A stretch of DNA of 64,000 bases from DASRHY01 sp035650275 (GTDB taxonomy: Bacteria > Actinomycetota > Actinomycetes > Propionibacteriales > Kribbellaceae), in NCBI GenBank assembly GCA_035650275.1, contig DASRHY010000067.1, forward strand, positions 122,785 to 186,784, written 5' to 3'. The notes beneath the pieces were generated by a model. That model saw only the letters and a list, made by a program, of their open reading frames with translations, did no database searches and was not told the origin of the DNA. Position 1 is the first letter of the stretch; each line of letters opens with the position of its first letter. A program made the position numbers and the translations under genes. Positions 7,909 through 15,681 of the stretch are shown piece by piece.

Positions 7909-8904
7909 TCAGTGATTGAGTTTTGGTAGCACCTGCTCGCCGAAGACCTTGGCCCACTCGGCCTGGTTGCGGCCGACGTTGTGCAGGTAGATCCGGTCGA
8001 AGCCCATGTCCACGTACCGCTGGATTTCGGCGCGATGCGCATCCAGGTCGCTGGTGATCAGCATCCGGCCCTCGAAGTCCTCCGGGCGTACCAGCTTGGC
8101 CATCTGCTCGAAGTCCAGCGGCGACTTGATGTCCTGCTTCGGGAACTTCATCCCGCCGTTCGGCCACTCGGTGACGGCGTTCGCGAGCGCCTCTTCGTCG
8201 GTCGGTGCCCAGGACAGGTGCAGCTGCAGGAGTTTCGGCATGGCGTCCGGATCCTTGCCGGCCTCGCGTGCGCCCTCGGCGAACTTGGCGAACACCTTCT
8301 GGATCTTCTCGGCGTTCGCGCCGACGGTGATGATGCCGTCGCAGAACTTGCCGGTCTTCTTCGCGGTGATCGGGCCCGCGGTCGCGACATAGATCGGCGG
8401 AGGCGCGTCCGGCATCGTCCACAGCCGGGTGGACTCGAGCTTGAAGTACTGGCCGGAGTACTTCCAGTCCTTCTTCCTCTGGCCGGAGTCGAACAGACCG
8501 TTGATGATCTCGATCGCCTCGAACATCATCGCGATCCGCTCCGGCGCCTCCGGCCAGTACTGCCCGACGATGTGCTCATTCAGCGCCTCGCCGGACCCGA
8601 GTCCGAGCCAGTGCCGACCCGGGTACATCGCCTCCAGCGTCGCCGACGCCTGCGCGATCACGGCCGGGTGCTGGCGGAACGACGGGCAGGTGACGCCCGG
8701 TCCGACGTCGCCCTTGGTGCGCTCGCCGATCGCGGTCATCACGTTCCACACGTACGGCGCCTGACCCTGCTGCGGCACCCACGGCTGGAAGTGGTCGGCG
8801 ACCATCGCGCCGGAGAAGCCGTGCTGCTCGGCGGTGACGGTGAAGTCGAGGAGCTCGGCGGGAGCGAACTGCTCGCACATCGCGGCGTATCCGATCTGGG
8901 TCAT
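7909..8904 (-). CDS. LLM-class F420-dependent oxidoreductase (TIGR03557-like)
   Basis: The 331-residue protein has the TIM-barrel LLM signature from its start (MTQIGYAAMCEQFAP), with ADHFQPWVPQQGQ and GLGSGEALNEH typical of the F420-dependent glucose-6-phosphate-dehydrogenase-like branch. Such enzymes use F420 made downstream of FbiC, encoded 4 kb away. The substrate cannot be read from sequence. It is transcribed alone, divergent from the secreted beta-propeller gene with only 45 bp between starts. Confidence 0.88.
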   Translation of the reverse strand: MTQIGYAAMCEQFAPAELLDFTVTAEQHGFSGAMVADHFQPWVPQQGQAPYVWNVMTAIGERTKGDVGPGVTCPSFRQHPAVIAQASATLEAMYPGRHWLGLGSGEALNEHIVGQYWPEAPERIAMMFEAIEIINGLFDSGQRKKDWKYSGQYFKLESTRLWTMPDAPPPIYVATAGPITAKKTGKFCDGIITVGANAEKIQKVFAKFAEGAREAGKDPDAMPKLLQLHLSWAPTDEEALANAVTEWPNGGMKFPKQDIKSPLDFEQMAKLVRPEDFEGRMLITSDLDAHRAEIQRYVDMGFDRIYLHNVGRNQAEWAKVFGEQVLPKLNH

Positions 8905-8949
8905 GCCGCCACCTTATGCAGATCCCGAAGACAGGCTAGGTTCCCCGGC

Positions 8950-10023
8950 ATGAAGATGCTGCGCGGTGCCGCTCTCACTGCCGGAGTCCTGCTGGCCGCA
9001 GGACAGCTGCTCCCCGTCTCGGCCTCGGCCCACCATGAGCCGTCGTACGACTGGGAGCTCACCCCCACGGGCAACACGGCCCGGTTCCGCGGGCTGGCCG
9101 CGGTCGACGAGGACGTCGCCTGGGTCGGCGGCAGCGCCGGCCAGGTGCTGCGGACCACGAACGGCGGCACGACCTGGCAGAACGTCAGCCCGCCCGGCGC
9201 GGCCGAGCTGCAGTTCCGCGACGTGGAGGCGTTCGACGCGCACCGCGCCGTCATCCTCGCGATCGGCCCCGGCGAGGCGTCAAGGGTGTACCGGACCGAG
9301 AACGGCGGCCAGACCTGGACCGAGACGTTCCGCAACACCGACCCGAACGCGTTCTACGACTGCTTCGACTTCTTCTCCGACAACAAGCGCGGGCTGGCGC
9401 TGAGCGACCCGGTGGACGGCAAGTTCCGGATCCTGGCGACCGACGACGGCGGCCGCAGCTGGACGGTCCAGCCGAACGCCGGGATGCCGGCGGCGCTGCC
9501 GGGCGAGTTCGCGTTCGCGGCCAGTGGTACCTGCCTGGTCACCGGCCCGGGCCGGACCGCGTGGTTCGCTACCGGCGGCGGCGACCGGCCGCGGGTGTTC
9601 CGAACCACCGACGGCGGACGCAGCTGGACGGTGACCGACTCGCCGATGGCCAGCGGTGAAGCGGCCGGCATCTTCTCCCTGGCGTTCCGGGACGCCCGGC
9701 ACGGTGTCGCGGTCGGTGGCGACTTCCTGCTGCCGGACGCGGCGAACGACGCAGCGTCGGTGACCCGCGACGGCGGCCGGACCTGGACGCTGGTGCCGGA
9801 GGACCAGGCGCCGGGTGGGTACCGGTCCGGGTCCGCGTTCGTGCCGCGCACGGCCAGGACCGTGATCGCGGTCGGGCCATCGGGCAGCGACGTGAGCCGC
9901 GACGGCGGTTGGAGCTGGGAGGAGTTCGACACCGGAAGCTTCGACAGCGTCGAGTGTGCCCGCGGCGCGTGCTGGGCGTCCGGCGAGCAGGGCCGGGTGG
10001 CGAAGCTGGTTCGCTCCCGCTGA
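8950..10023 (+). CDS. Secreted beta-propeller (Ycf48/BNR-like) protein
   Basis: The protein has 357 residues with a signal peptide (MKMLRGAALTAGVLLAAGQL, cleavage near VSASAHH). The mature part contains repeated Asp-box-like units: TTNGGTTW, TENGGQTW, TDDGGRSW, TTDGGRSW, TRDGGRTW and SRDGGWSW. These define a propeller related to sialidase BNR repeats and photosystem-II assembly factor Ycf48. In heterotrophic actinobacteria such proteins are often labelled oxidoreductase without proof. Two cysteines near the C-terminus (VECARGACW) could form a disulphide outside the cell. Confidence 0.85.
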   Translation: MKMLRGAALTAGVLLAAGQLLPVSASAHHEPSYDWELTPTGNTARFRGLAAVDEDVAWVGGSAGQVLRTTNGGTTWQNVSPPGAAELQFRDVEAFDAHRAVILAIGPGEASRVYRTENGGQTWTETFRNTDPNAFYDCFDFFSDNKRGLALSDPVDGKFRILATDDGGRSWTVQPNAGMPAALPGEFAFAASGTCLVTGPGRTAWFATGGGDRPRVFRTTDGGRSWTVTDSPMASGEAAGIFSLAFRDARHGVAVGGDFLLPDAANDAASVTRDGGRTWTLVPEDQAPGGYRSGSAFVPRTARTVIAVGPSGSDVSRDGGWSWEEFDTGSFDSVECARGACWASGEQGRVAKLVRSR

Positions 10024-10082
10024 CAGGTTGCTGTCATCCGGCGTTGGGCTGAGGTTCGCCGGGCCTGGGTAGGACAGGTGCC

Positions 10083-10916
10083 ATGATCTCTTCCGCCCTC
10101 CGCCCCAGATCCCTGGTCATCGCCCTGATCGTCCTGGCCGGCCTGCTCGCGTCCGTGTCACCCGCGGCCGCGGGCGGCCACGACCGGCGGCTCGAGGTGC
10201 TGACCTTCAACATCCATCACGGCGCCGGTGAGGACGGCGTGCTCGACCTTGAACGGGTCGCGACCGTCATCGAGGACTCCGGTGCCGACGTCATCGCCAT
10301 GCAGGAGGTGGACCGGCACTTCAGCGCACGCAGCGAGTGGGTCGACCAGCCGGCCTGGTTCGCCGAGCGGCTCGACATGCACGTGACCTACGCCGCGAAC
10401 CTCGACCTGGACCCGCTGAACCCGGGTGAGCCGCGCCGCCAGTACGGCACCGCGATCCTGTCGAGGCACCCGATCATGGACTCCCGCAACACCTTGCTGC
10501 CGATGTACCCCGGCCAGGAGCAGCGTGGGTTGCTCGAGGCAACGATCAGGGTGCGCAGCAACACCGTCGTGGTGGCCAACACGCACCTCACGCACAACAA
10601 CGACGCCGAACGCCAGGAGCAGGCCGACAAGGTGGTCGAGGTGCTCGGCGGCCGCGACGTCCCGACGGTGGTCACCGGTGACCTGAACGCCACCCCGGAT
10701 GCGCCGGAGATCCAGACCCTGACCGGGGTCTGGGGCGATGCCTGGGCCGAGGTCGGCGTGGGACCGGGCTACACGTACGACGCTGTGAACCCGACCAAGC
10801 GGATCGACTACGTGCTGCACTCGTCACAGGTCGAGGCCCGCGCGGCCGAGGTGATCAGCACCGGCGCCTCGGATCACCTGCCGGTGCTCGCGGTCCTGGA
10901 CGTGCCCGCGTCCTGA
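10083..10916 (+). CDS. Secreted endonuclease/exonuclease/phosphatase-family protein
   Basis: The 277-residue protein has a signal peptide (about 1-30, ending SPAAAGG) and an EEP domain. Visible elements are TFNIHHGAGEDG, the metal-binding Glu in AMQEVDRH, NTHLTHNN, GDLNATPD and the terminal SDHLPVLA. These provide the Mg2+ and catalytic His/Asp residues of the DNase I/inositol phosphatase fold. It may hydrolyse an extracellular phosphodiester or phospholipid head group; the substrate is unknown. Its last 43 nt overlap the 3' end of the convergent GGDEF gene. Confidence 0.9.
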   Translation: MISSALRPRSLVIALIVLAGLLASVSPAAAGGHDRRLEVLTFNIHHGAGEDGVLDLERVATVIEDSGADVIAMQEVDRHFSARSEWVDQPAWFAERLDMHVTYAANLDLDPLNPGEPRRQYGTAILSRHPIMDSRNTLLPMYPGQEQRGLLEATIRVRSNTVVVANTHLTHNNDAERQEQADKVVEVLGGRDVPTVVTGDLNATPDAPEIQTLTGVWGDAWAEVGVGPGYTYDAVNPTKRIDYVLHSSQVEARAAEVISTGASDHLPVLAVLDVPAS

Positions 10917-12604
10917 GCCGCCGGACCCCACTGCTCCGCCGGTACGACGCCGTCCGGCGGGGCACCGGGGTCCAGCCGCTCCTCACCGCGGATCCGGATC
11001 CGGTTGCCGCCGGCCCGCTTCGCGTCGTACATCGCCGCGTCGGCGAGCGCGAACGCGGCCGCGAGCCCGTCCGGCGTGGTCACCGGAGCCAGCCCGACCG
11101 AGACGCTGACGCCGTATCCTCGCTCTGGGGTCAGCTCCTCGACCGCCCGCACCGCACGGCGCAGCGCGTCCCGCGCCGCCAGCGGCAGCGTTCCTTCGAG
11201 CAGTACGACGAACTCGTCGCCGCCGTACCGGGCGATCGAGTCCGCTGGCCGCAGCGACGCGTGCAGCGCCTCGGCGACGGCACACAGTACGGCGTCCCCG
11301 ACCGCGTGCGACCGGGTGTCGTTCACCTGCTTCAGCCGGTCCACGTCGATCAGCCCGACGGTCGCCTCGGCGTCCGGCCGGGCCGCCAGCCGGTCCGGCC
11401 AGGTGCCGACATCGCGGCGGTTCGGCAACCCGGTGAGCGGGTCGGTGAGGGCCAGCCGGTGTGCCTCGCCGCTGGTGCGCCGCAGGCGTTCGGCCGCGCC
11501 GCGGGCCTGGTAGTTCGCCAGCCGCTCCGACGGCATCGCCGACGCCGCCTGCTCGAGCTCCCGCAGGTAGGCGGTCAGCTGTGGCGGCTGGCCGCTGTGC
11601 AGCTGCACCAGCCGGGCCCGCTCCCGGACCGTCAGCATCCGCAGCTGCGGCACCGCCGTACCGGAGCCGACCAGCTCGACTGCCCGCTCGAGTACCGCGG
11701 CGGCCTCGGCGTCCCGGTTCCGCACCTCCAGGCAGCGGCCGAGCGCGATGTCCGCCCGGACCAGGTCCGCGTTGCTGGCGTACTCGCGGTCGATCACGGT
11801 GAACTCGGCCGGGTCCACTGCCATCGGGTCGGCCAGCGCCCGGGCCGTCAGCGTGCACGCGTCGAGCACCGGGACGGGCTCGTCGCCGACCTCGGCGCGG
11901 ATCTCGGCGCCGGCCTGCCGGGCCAGCTCGAACCGGGACCGGGCCACGTCGGCCGCGCCGCCGGCTTCCTCGCAAAGTCCCCACAGCAGGCTGGTCCGGA
12001 CCCGGTTACAGCCGACCACGAGCAGCTGGGTGCGGTCGTCGGCCAGGCTGAACGCGTTCCCGCTGACCGCGTCCAGCCGGTGGTGCAGGTCCGCGGCCCG
12101 GCTGATGATCGCGTGCGCCGGCTCGTACAGGCCGAGGAAGGCCAGGCACACGTGCAGGTCGTTGTAGGCGTACGAGAGCAGCCGCGGCTCGGACTGCTCC
12201 CAGCCGGCGACCCGGCCGGCGTCGTCGAGCAGCGTGCTCGCGACCACCACCTCGCCGAGCGCGTCCGAGTCGCGGTGCTGCCCGCAGAGCAGTACACCGA
12301 GTGTGGCGTGCGCATCGGCCTCGACCTCGCCCCGGCCGGCGGCGGTAGCGCGCCGGCCCCAGTCCTGGCACAGATCCCTGGCGGTGCCGAGATCGGTCTC
12401 GCTGTTCAGCCGGACGTGGATCGAGCCGCGGGCGGCCCGCAGGTACGGATCCGGCTCGGGACGGCGCGCGGCCTCGGCGGTGATCTCGTCCAGCAGGGCG
12501 ATCGCCCGCGGCAGGTCCGAGTGCGCCGCATTGCGAGCCAGCCGGTTGACGTGCTCGAACCGGCCGACCAGCTCGGCGCTGCTCAGCTGCCGCAGCTTGG
12601 ACAT
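10874..12604 (-). CDS. GGDEF diguanylate cyclase with helical N-terminal region
   Basis: The protein has 576 residues from ATG 12604 (MSKLRQLSS). The N-terminal 400 residues are alpha-helical and resemble TPR-like sensor repeats. The C-terminus holds an intact GGDEF motif at about 461-465 (ARYGGDEFVVLL). An inhibitory I-site, RPAD, lies exactly five residues before it, so feedback by c-di-GMP is expected. Nucleotide signature LTGLPNRRDVG begins the domain. No membrane segment or EAL domain is seen, so it is a cytosolic c-di-GMP synthase. It overlaps the convergent EEP gene at its 3' end. Confidence 0.9.
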   Translation of the reverse strand: MSKLRQLSSAELVGRFEHVNRLARNAAHSDLPRAIALLDEITAEAARRPEPDPYLRAARGSIHVRLNSETDLGTARDLCQDWGRRATAAGRGEVEADAHATLGVLLCGQHRDSDALGEVVVASTLLDDAGRVAGWEQSEPRLLSYAYNDLHVCLAFLGLYEPAHAIISRAADLHHRLDAVSGNAFSLADDRTQLLVVGCNRVRTSLLWGLCEEAGGAADVARSRFELARQAGAEIRAEVGDEPVPVLDACTLTARALADPMAVDPAEFTVIDREYASNADLVRADIALGRCLEVRNRDAEAAAVLERAVELVGSGTAVPQLRMLTVRERARLVQLHSGQPPQLTAYLRELEQAASAMPSERLANYQARGAAERLRRTSGEAHRLALTDPLTGLPNRRDVGTWPDRLAARPDAEATVGLIDVDRLKQVNDTRSHAVGDAVLCAVAEALHASLRPADSIARYGGDEFVVLLEGTLPLAARDALRRAVRAVEELTPERGYGVSVSVGLAPVTTPDGLAAAFALADAAMYDAKRAGGNRIRIRGEERLDPGAPPDGVVPAEQWGPAAQDAGTSRTASTGR

Positions 12605-12889
12605 CTCGGGTCCGTTGGGGGCGTCCCTCCATGGGGGATCGGAACGGCACAAGAGTACGACCGCAGCCGTCCCACGCCCGTACGCCACACATGTCGCGGC
12701 AGAAGAATCCTTCGCGCAAATTACATTCCTGTAGTTTGTCAAGTCGACACGCCTGTCAACTCGTGGGATTTGTGTGAAAACTGTTCCCTTTGGGGCTGAA
12801 CAGCACTAATGTCACGGGAGAAACGTGAAGAGCGGCCCTGTCACGAACCCTGGGGAAGGGGTTCGTGGCCCTGCGGAAGGAACCCAGAC
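12605..12889 (+). promoter_or_regulatory. Intergenic leader with 9-bp hairpin before the NlpC/P60 gene
   Basis: This 285-nt divergent region separates the GGDEF and NlpC/P60 genes. Close to the latter is a perfect hairpin, CACGAACCC (12842-12850) with GGGTTCGTG (12859-12867), followed by GGAAGG (12875-12880) 9 nt before GTG 12890. The upstream part is A/T-richer than its surroundings. The hairpin could control translation. No known riboswitch class was recognised. Confidence 0.45.
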
Positions 12890-14383
12890 GTGCCGACGCC
12901 TACGGGCGCGACGCCTGGCAGTCGTACCGCGAGCACTGGGAAGGCCGGACGGGCATTGCTCGCCGGTGTGCTCGTCGTCTCGCTGTCGGGGTCGGTCGCC
13001 CTGACCACAGTCCCTGCCAACGCCGAGCCCGAGCCGCCCGTGTTCCCCTCCCGGTCGGAGGTCGACGCCGCCCGTCGCGCGGCCGGTGACAAGGCCACCC
13101 AGGTGGCCGCCGTCGAGGCCCGGCTGAACGGCGCCACCGCGCGGCTGGAGGCGCTCGGTCACGCCGCTGGGCGTGCCGCCGAGGCCTACAACGGCGCCCG
13201 GTACCGGCTGCAGAAGGCGAAGACCGAGTCGGCCGCCGCGACCGCCCGGTCGAAGAAGGCGCAGGCCACGCTGGCCGCCCAGGGCCGGCAGATCGGCCGG
13301 TTCGCCGCAGCCAGCTACCAGTCCGGCGGCACCCTGGCCCAGGTCGGCCCGTTGTTCACCGCCGACGGCCCGCAGTCGCTGCTGGACCGGGCCGGCACCG
13401 CGCAGTCGGTGTCGACCGCGATGCAGGGCGCGTACCTGCGCTTCACCGCGACCCAGGTGGTGACGAACGCGTTCAAGCTGCAGGCGGACCAGGCGGTCGG
13501 GGAGGTGAAGGCCGCGACCGACGCCGCGGCTGCCGCCAAGAAGCGCGCCGAGTCCGCGGTCGTGGCTCAGTCCGCCGCGGTCGCCTCGATGGGGACCGAG
13601 CGCAGGCAGTTGATCGGCCAGCTCGCGCGGCTGCGCAGCACGTCGTACCAGGTCGCCGAGCAGCGGCAGCAGGGCCTGGAGGAGCTGGCCCGGCAGCGGG
13701 CCGCGGCGGAGGCCGCGCGCAAGGCCGAGGAGCAGCGTCGACGGGCCGCGGCCAAGGCGGCGGCGGAGGCGGCCGAGCGGGCCGCGGAGGCCGCCCGCGC
13801 GGCGGAGAGCCGTGCGGCGAAGGCGCGCGCAGCGAGGGCGGCCGCGCGCGCGGCGAAGGCAGCGGAGGAGGCGCGCGAAGCCAAGGACCGCGAGGCTCGC
13901 GAGGCGGCTGCCCGCCGGGCCGAGGAAGCGGCCCGGGAGGCAGAGCGGGAGGCGGACCGGGAGAGCCGGCCGGACCAGCCGCGGAGCGACGACGACGGAC
14001 CGTCCCGCAGCAGCCGCAGTGGAGCGGAGCGAGCGATCGACTTCGCCCGGGACCAGCTCGGCGAGCCGTACGTGTGGGGGGCCGACGGACCGGACTCGTG
14101 GGACTGCTCCGGGCTGACGATGGCGGCCTGGGCCCGCGCCGGGGTCTACCTGCCGCACTACTCCGTCGCGCAGTACGAGCAGACCCGGCACATCAGCGAG
14201 GACGAGCTCAGGCCCGGCGACCTGGTGTTCTGGGCCGACGACGCGAGCGACCCCGGAACGATCTTCCATGTCGGGCTCTACATCGGCGGCGGCGACATGA
14301 TCCACGCTCCGCGACCCGGCTCGTCGGTGCGGGTCAACAGCATCTACTACTGGGAGGATCCGGACTTCTTCAGCAGGCCGTGA
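12890..14383 (+). CDS. Secreted NlpC/P60 peptidoglycan hydrolase
   Basis: The 497-residue protein starts at GTG 12890, chosen because GGAAGG lies 9 nt upstream and the signal peptide (ALLAGVLVVSLSGSVALTT, ending ANA) then sits at a normal position. Residues 45-330 form a long Ala/Glu/Arg coiled coil. The C-terminal NlpC/P60 domain has C406 (DSWDCSGLT), H460 (FHVGLYIG) and H472 (MIHAPRPG) as the catalytic triad. RipA-type enzymes of this design cleave peptide stems during septation. A Ser/Asp/Arg-rich linker precedes the catalytic domain. Confidence 0.92.
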   Translation: MPTPTGATPGSRTASTGKAGRALLAGVLVVSLSGSVALTTVPANAEPEPPVFPSRSEVDAARRAAGDKATQVAAVEARLNGATARLEALGHAAGRAAEAYNGARYRLQKAKTESAAATARSKKAQATLAAQGRQIGRFAAASYQSGGTLAQVGPLFTADGPQSLLDRAGTAQSVSTAMQGAYLRFTATQVVTNAFKLQADQAVGEVKAATDAAAAAKKRAESAVVAQSAAVASMGTERRQLIGQLARLRSTSYQVAEQRQQGLEELARQRAAAEAARKAEEQRRRAAAKAAAEAAERAAEAARAAESRAAKARAARAAARAAKAAEEAREAKDREAREAAARRAEEAAREAEREADRESRPDQPRSDDDGPSRSSRSGAERAIDFARDQLGEPYVWGADGPDSWDCSGLTMAAWARAGVYLPHYSVAQYEQTRHISEDELRPGDLVFWADDASDPGTIFHVGLYIGGGDMIHAPRPGSSVRVNSIYYWEDPDFFSRP

Positions 14384-14394
14384 CAGTTGGTCCG

Positions 14395-14481
14395 GTGAAC
14401 GCCGTCGCCGAGCTCGACCTGCCCGATGGGCGGACGGTCGAGCTCGGCTCCGGCACGCACCGGCTGGTGTCGAGTCACTAG
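14395..14481 (+). pseudogene. Possible C-terminal remnant of an alpha-L-rhamnosidase-like enzyme
   Basis: A 28-codon frame ending at 14481 reads LPDGRTVELGSGTHRLV near its end. This strongly resembles the last beta-strands of GH78 alpha-L-rhamnosidases, where a C-terminal sandwich closes with a GSG-x-H/Y-x-F motif. Nothing upstream in this frame matches the rest of such an enzyme; it runs into the NlpC gene. It may be the stump of a deleted gene. The identification rests on motif memory only. Confidence 0.35.
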
Positions 14482-14547
14482 ACGGGATCGCTGGCCGGGC
14501 ACGCCGTCGTTATCCAACCGTGTTCAAAACGGAATACCGTCGCGGTC

Positions 14548-15144
14548 ATGATCATCGTGACCGCAGCATTGAAGGGTGGCGTCGGCAAGACGACCACGTC
14601 GGTGTACCTCTCAGCGCTGGCTTCCTCCAACCGCCGCAGTGCCACCCTGATCGACGCAGACCCACAGGGCAGCGCCGCGGACTGGATCGACAACCACTCC
14701 GACGAGAGGTTGGAGCGGGTCGAGGTGGCCGAGGCGCCTACCGAGCGGCTGCTGAGCAAGGCGCTCGACAAGGTGCCACCGGGCGGCACCGGCATCGTCG
14801 ATATGCCGCCGTCGCATGAGCGGCTGCTGAACAAGGCCGTCGAGCGGGCCCGGGTGGTGGTGATCCCGACCCGGGTCGGCGGGGTGGAGACACCTCGGGT
14901 GGAGACCGTGCTGAACCTGGTACCGGACTCGGTGCCGTACGGCCTGGTGATCTGCTCGGCGCGAACCTTCACCCGCTCCTACCAGGAGGCGGTGCAGGAG
15001 TGGGCCGAGGCCGGCGTACCGATCTGGGGCACGATCCCGGAGCGGGTCGCGATCACGGCCGGCCCGACCGGCCCGCTGTCCGGCGACGGCATCGAGGCTT
15101 ACAAGAAGGTCTGGCGCAAGATCCTGGCTGCCGCCAGGACCTAG
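14548..15144 (+). CDS. Orphan ParA/MinD-type ATPase
   Basis: The 198-residue protein carries the deviant Walker A KGGVGKTT at residues 9-16 and the LIDADPQGSAADW strand that follows it in ParA proteins. It is short and lacks an N-terminal DNA-binding domain. No parB partner or parS-like repeat is adjacent, so it is an orphan rather than a partition cassette. Related small ParA proteins position cellular cargo or sit on mobile DNA; neither role can be assigned here. It sits just before ppa, possibly as an insertion in that conserved block. Confidence 0.85.
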   Translation: MIIVTAALKGGVGKTTTSVYLSALASSNRRSATLIDADPQGSAADWIDNHSDERLERVEVAEAPTERLLSKALDKVPPGGTGIVDMPPSHERLLNKAVERARVVVIPTRVGGVETPRVETVLNLVPDSVPYGLVICSARTFTRSYQEAVQEWAEAGVPIWGTIPERVAITAGPTGPLSGDGIEAYKKVWRKILAAART

Positions 15145-15153
15145 GGCACTTCT

Positions 15154-15642
15154 CTAGTGCGTTGAGGTCTTCAGGCGCTCGAAGGACGCGATGATCTCGG
15201 CCTCGGCATCCGCCCGGCCGACCCACTTCGCGCCCTCCACCGACTTGCCCGGCTCGAGGTCCTTGTAGACCTCGAAGAAGTGCTGGATCTCGAGCCGGTC
15301 GAACTCGGGCAGATGGTGGATGTCGCGCAGGTGCTCCTGCCGCGGATCACCGGCCGGGACGCACAGCACCTTGTCGTCGCCACCCTTCTCGTCCTTCATC
15401 CGGAACATGCCGATCGCACGCGACTTGATCAGGCAGCCGGGGAACGTCGGCTCGGGCAGCAGCACGAGCGCGTCCAGCGGGTCCCCGTCCAGACCGAGGG
15501 TGGTCTCGATGAAGCCGTAGTCGGCGGGATACTGGGTCGCGGTGAACAGTGTCCGGTCCAGGCGCAGCCGCCCGCTCTCGTGATCGACCTCGTACTTGTT
15601 CCGGCAGCCCTTGGGGATCTCGATGAAGACGTCGAACTCCAT
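15154..15642 (-). CDS. ppa: Inorganic pyrophosphatase
   Basis: This soluble family I enzyme hydrolyses pyrophosphate to phosphate with Mg2+, pulling biosynthetic reactions forward. The 162-residue length is standard for actinobacteria. Visible signatures are EIPKGCRNKYEVD, the active-site run YPADYGFIETTLGLDGDPLDALVL (positions about 38-61, with its clustered acidic metal ligands) and KDLEPGK. It diverges from dacB with a 39-bp shared upstream region, an order also known in Streptomyces (recalled, not searched). Confidence 0.97.
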   Translation of the reverse strand: MEFDVFIEIPKGCRNKYEVDHESGRLRLDRTLFTATQYPADYGFIETTLGLDGDPLDALVLLPEPTFPGCLIKSRAIGMFRMKDEKGGDDKVLCVPAGDPRQEHLRDIHHLPEFDRLEIQHFFEVYKDLEPGKSVEGAKWVGRADAEAEIIASFERLKTSTH

Positions 15643-15681
15643 GCGGAGATACTGTCACGGTTCCGCCCGGACGATTGACTC

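Noticed and set aside
7981..8949. N-terminal 323 codons of a frame continuing into the beta-propeller gene
   Set aside because: This part is antisense to the LLM-class enzyme. The real gene starts at ATG 8950 with a signal peptide.
12749..12765. CGACACGCCTG similar to the 60-bp repeats
   Set aside because: Only about 11 bases match and the doublet with 33-nt period is missing, so chance is likely.
12740..12890. c-di-AMP (ydaO) riboswitch before the NlpC gene
   Set aside because: The typical GGGGAACCCA and CCCGAAUCCGUCAGCUAACC elements could not be aligned. Only a simple hairpin is present.
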